A stretch of 41,031 nucleotides of DNA. Origin: Acetobacterium bakii. Lineage in GTDB: Bacteria > Bacillota > Clostridia > Eubacteriales > Eubacteriaceae. The stretch covers positions 1 to 41,031 of the forward strand of contig NZ_LGYO01000041.1 of the NCBI RefSeq assembly GCF_001263355.1. The letters are read 5' to 3'. Of the stretch, positions 39,323 to 41,031 are shown piece after piece. Below the pieces are notes generated by a model, which ran no database searches, had not been told where the DNA came from, and saw only the letters and a list, made by a program, of their open reading frames with translations. The first letter of the stretch is position 1; each line of letters begins with the position of its first letter. The translations under genes and the position numbers were made by a program.

Positions 39323-39883
39323 TTTATCTCTCCTTTTTTCTCAATAATTCCATATCCGAATTATCACTCATTGCTAATCAAAGCATTTCAGAAATCTCTA
39401 ATTCTGGCTGTTAGTCGGCAATATATACGGAATTATAAAGCAGCTGAGCCATCCTTTATTCTTTGCGCATCAGCTGCAAAACAATGAACCAACCGAGAAA
39501 CAACAGTAATAATAATTCGGCCAGACCGAATTCGTTTACATTAATTACTTATCACAATTATACCATGTATTGATTTTCTTATTTATTCATATTCTACTCC
39601 TTTTTCTCTTGAACTCTCAGTAAAAAAGAAGTTCTGTTATGTTTATCTCATCAGAAGAAATTATGCTTAAATATGGGCTCGAATTAATACATAAATTAAA
39701 CCATCAAATATTTTTAAACTATGCAGAAGCCGACACCCGACCATTTCTCTTTGTGCGTTTCCCGACAATTTTTCGCCAGAGATTCTCAGCCACAGCCTAT
39801 GGGAGACATTCCATCTTCAAGCAGTGATACCGGGATGCGCCCAGTATGAAATGCTTCAGGGCGCATCCTGGTGTGAAATAAAA
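39323..39883. other. 561-base gap between AraC gene and thiolase
   Basis: It holds AATTCGG/CCGAATT (39513-39531). A minus-strand frame without start codon encodes a hydrophobic stretch (EFGLAELLLLLFLGWF, then IVLQLMRKE and a stop, near 39467-39545), probably the end of a lost membrane protein. ACCGGGATGCGCC/GGCGCATCCTGGT (about 39828-39872) is a strong hairpin that could end the thiolase transcript, although no U-tract follows. A 62-codon plus-strand frame at 39639 has no ribosome site and is not called. Confidence 0.45.
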
Positions 39884-41031
39884 CTAGCTGACTTTTACAA
39901 TGATGGCAGCAGCAGAATCACCGGCCGCACATCCGCAGGCTAACACATAACCGCCGCCTTTGATAACGGCTTCTTCGATGCCTTCCATCAGCAGTCGGGC
40001 AATTGTTGGGCCCTGAGGATGACCAAATACCAATGAGGACCCATAATTATTGATTCGCGCTTGTGCGATTCCCAATACTTTTCCCAAATGAAGGTCATTG
40101 GCGATAAACGGACTATGGTTTTTAATGGCCACCAAAGCCTCGATGCCAATGCCGGCATTGTCCAGTGCCATTTGTACGGCACCTGCCGGAGCCGCAGGCA
40201 TGAAAGCTTTTTTGGTGCGATTATAACCGTAGGAAATGACTTGTACCGTTACTTTTTCGGTGCTTAATGCCGCGGCTTTTTGCTTGGTGGTAATGATCAT
40301 CCCGGTATTCCCGTCAGCCGGATGCGTTTGCGAACCGAAGGTATGGATACCCCCTTCAGCAACCGTTCTAAGCTTTTGAAGACCTTCTTTTGAAGTCTTG
40401 GAGATGCCTTCATCTTCGCTGATAATGATGGTGCTTTTTCTTGATTTCAGTTCGATGGGGAACATGTATTTCTTTTGAAAGGCGCGATCATTTGCCAGGG
40501 CATCGGCATATTGTTCATATCGCATTAAGGTTACTTCATCGGCTTCTTCTCTCGTGAAGCCAAACTCTCTGGCAACATTTTCGGCGGTGTTGAGCATACC
40601 GCTACCGGTGGAAGGATCACGGTTGATGTTGTCCATGTTGACATTTTCCGACAACACTTCCCCACCCGGTCCCTGAGGGTTTGGCCAGACAATATGCGGG
40701 GCATTTGAAATTCTGTCCGTCATCATGCAATACGCTGTTGAAAGATTGCCGGTTTCAACAGCCAAAGCAGCTGAGTACATGGTGTTGGTGGAAGTCGCGC
40801 AGGCGTGACTGATGGCCATTCCAGGAATGTTTAATCCCATTTCGTTAGCCGCCCAGGATGCGCCGAAGAAAGATCCGGGTTGGATAATAGTATGACCGAG
40901 ATAAAGAAATTCGATCATCTGCGGATCTAAACCCTTTGCTTCGAAAAACCGCTTGCTTGTATCCGCTGCCAGTTTAATCGAGTTTTCATTCTGAAGGCTT
41001 CCCTGCCATTTACAGAATGGTGTGCTGAAAT
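39884..41031 (-). CDS. Thiolase-family acyltransferase, 5' end outside window
   Basis: The frame runs to the window edge without a start; the visible N-terminal part is TPFCKWQGSLQNENSIKLAA, a thiolase-like opening. The nucleophile cysteine lies in SHACATSTNTMYSAALA. The C-terminal active-site segments are KNHSPFIANDLHLGKVLG (in place of NEAFA), NNYGSSLVFGHPQGPTIARL and ACGCAAGDSAAAI. The lack of NEAFA and the NHSPF loop place it in a thiolase-like subgroup whose substrates are less well known. An annotated start at 40918 would cut off the real N-terminus. Confidence 0.85.
   Translation of the reverse strand, partial: FSTPFCKWQGSLQNENSIKLAADTSKRFFEAKGLDPQMIEFLYLGHTIIQPGSFFGASWAANEMGLNIPGMAISHACATSTNTMYSAALAVETGNLSTAYCMMTDRISNAPHIVWPNPQGPGGEVLSENVNMDNINRDPSTGSGMLNTAENVAREFGFTREEADEVTLMRYEQYADALANDRAFQKKYMFPIELKSRKSTIIISEDEGISKTSKEGLQKLRTVAEGGIHTFGSQTHPADGNTGMIITTKQKAAALSTEKVTVQVISYGYNRTKKAFMPAAPAGAVQMALDNAGIGIEALVAIKNHSPFIANDLHLGKVLGIAQARINNYGSSLVFGHPQGPTIARLLMEGIEEAVIKGGGYVLACGCAAGDSAAAIIVKVS

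Noticed and set aside
39639-39827. 62-codon plus-strand ORF before the thiolase
   Set aside because: No ribosome site, no recognisable family features, and no promoter; likely chance.

Overview
The window looks like the chromosome of a low-to-moderate GC anaerobic Firmicute, most likely a clostridial acetogen of the Acetobacterium/Eubacterium type. This is inferred from gene content (tandem ChW repeats, a cobalamin riboswitch, a UbiD/HyuAB cluster, a tungsten-type aldehyde:ferredoxin oxidoreductase with its own MoaD-like protein) and strong AGGAGG ribosome binding sites. No rRNA, tRNA, CRISPR array or intact transposon was seen.

Layout. 0-5.4 kb: a truncated nitroreductase, two universal stress proteins, an S41 peptidase, a thioredoxin-like protein and an ArsB/NhaD-type ion transporter behind a leader hairpin with a U-tract. 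5.8-7.4 kb: a PadR-controlled permease split into two half-genes plus a 36-codon ORF. 7.4-17.5 kb, all on the minus strand: a cobalamin riboswitch, then a fused ECF ATPase (two ABC domains), EcfT and an S component, then a UbiD decarboxylase, HyuA, HyuB, UbiX flavin prenyltransferase and an LpdD-like prFMN chaperone. The last four are translationally coupled. Every larger gap in this run holds a long palindromic element, and ubiD is bracketed by two related copies. 17.6-32.6 kb: an accessory region made mostly of small regulator/effector modules (MarR-MFS, Rrf2-methyltransferase, AraC, PadR-methyltransferase, MerR-carboxymuconolactone decarboxylase family, PadR-DUF1048-ABC exporter), with several visible operators and many gene fragments (PEP synthase, alpha/beta hydrolase, DJ-1/PfpI, EamA, MocR). 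32.7-41 kb: DUF1810, a secreted ChW-repeat protein with an internal tandem duplication, a RAYT transposase remnant, an AOR-MoaD-IclR operon, an AraC regulator and a thiolase cut by the window edge.

How genes work together. The most interesting unit is the 7.4-13.8 kb cluster. UbiX makes prenylated FMN, LpdD probably helps load it, UbiD uses it for (de)carboxylation, and HyuA/HyuB form an ATP-dependent hydantoinase/oxoprolinase- or carboxylase-type enzyme. Packaging all five together suggests a two-stage ATP-driven and prFMN-dependent pathway on one unknown substrate. The ECF transporter directly upstream sits behind a cobalamin riboswitch, so it probably imports a corrinoid or precursor; whether that control extends into ubiD/hyu is open. 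Assignments rest on motif recognition from the sequence alone; no database search was run.
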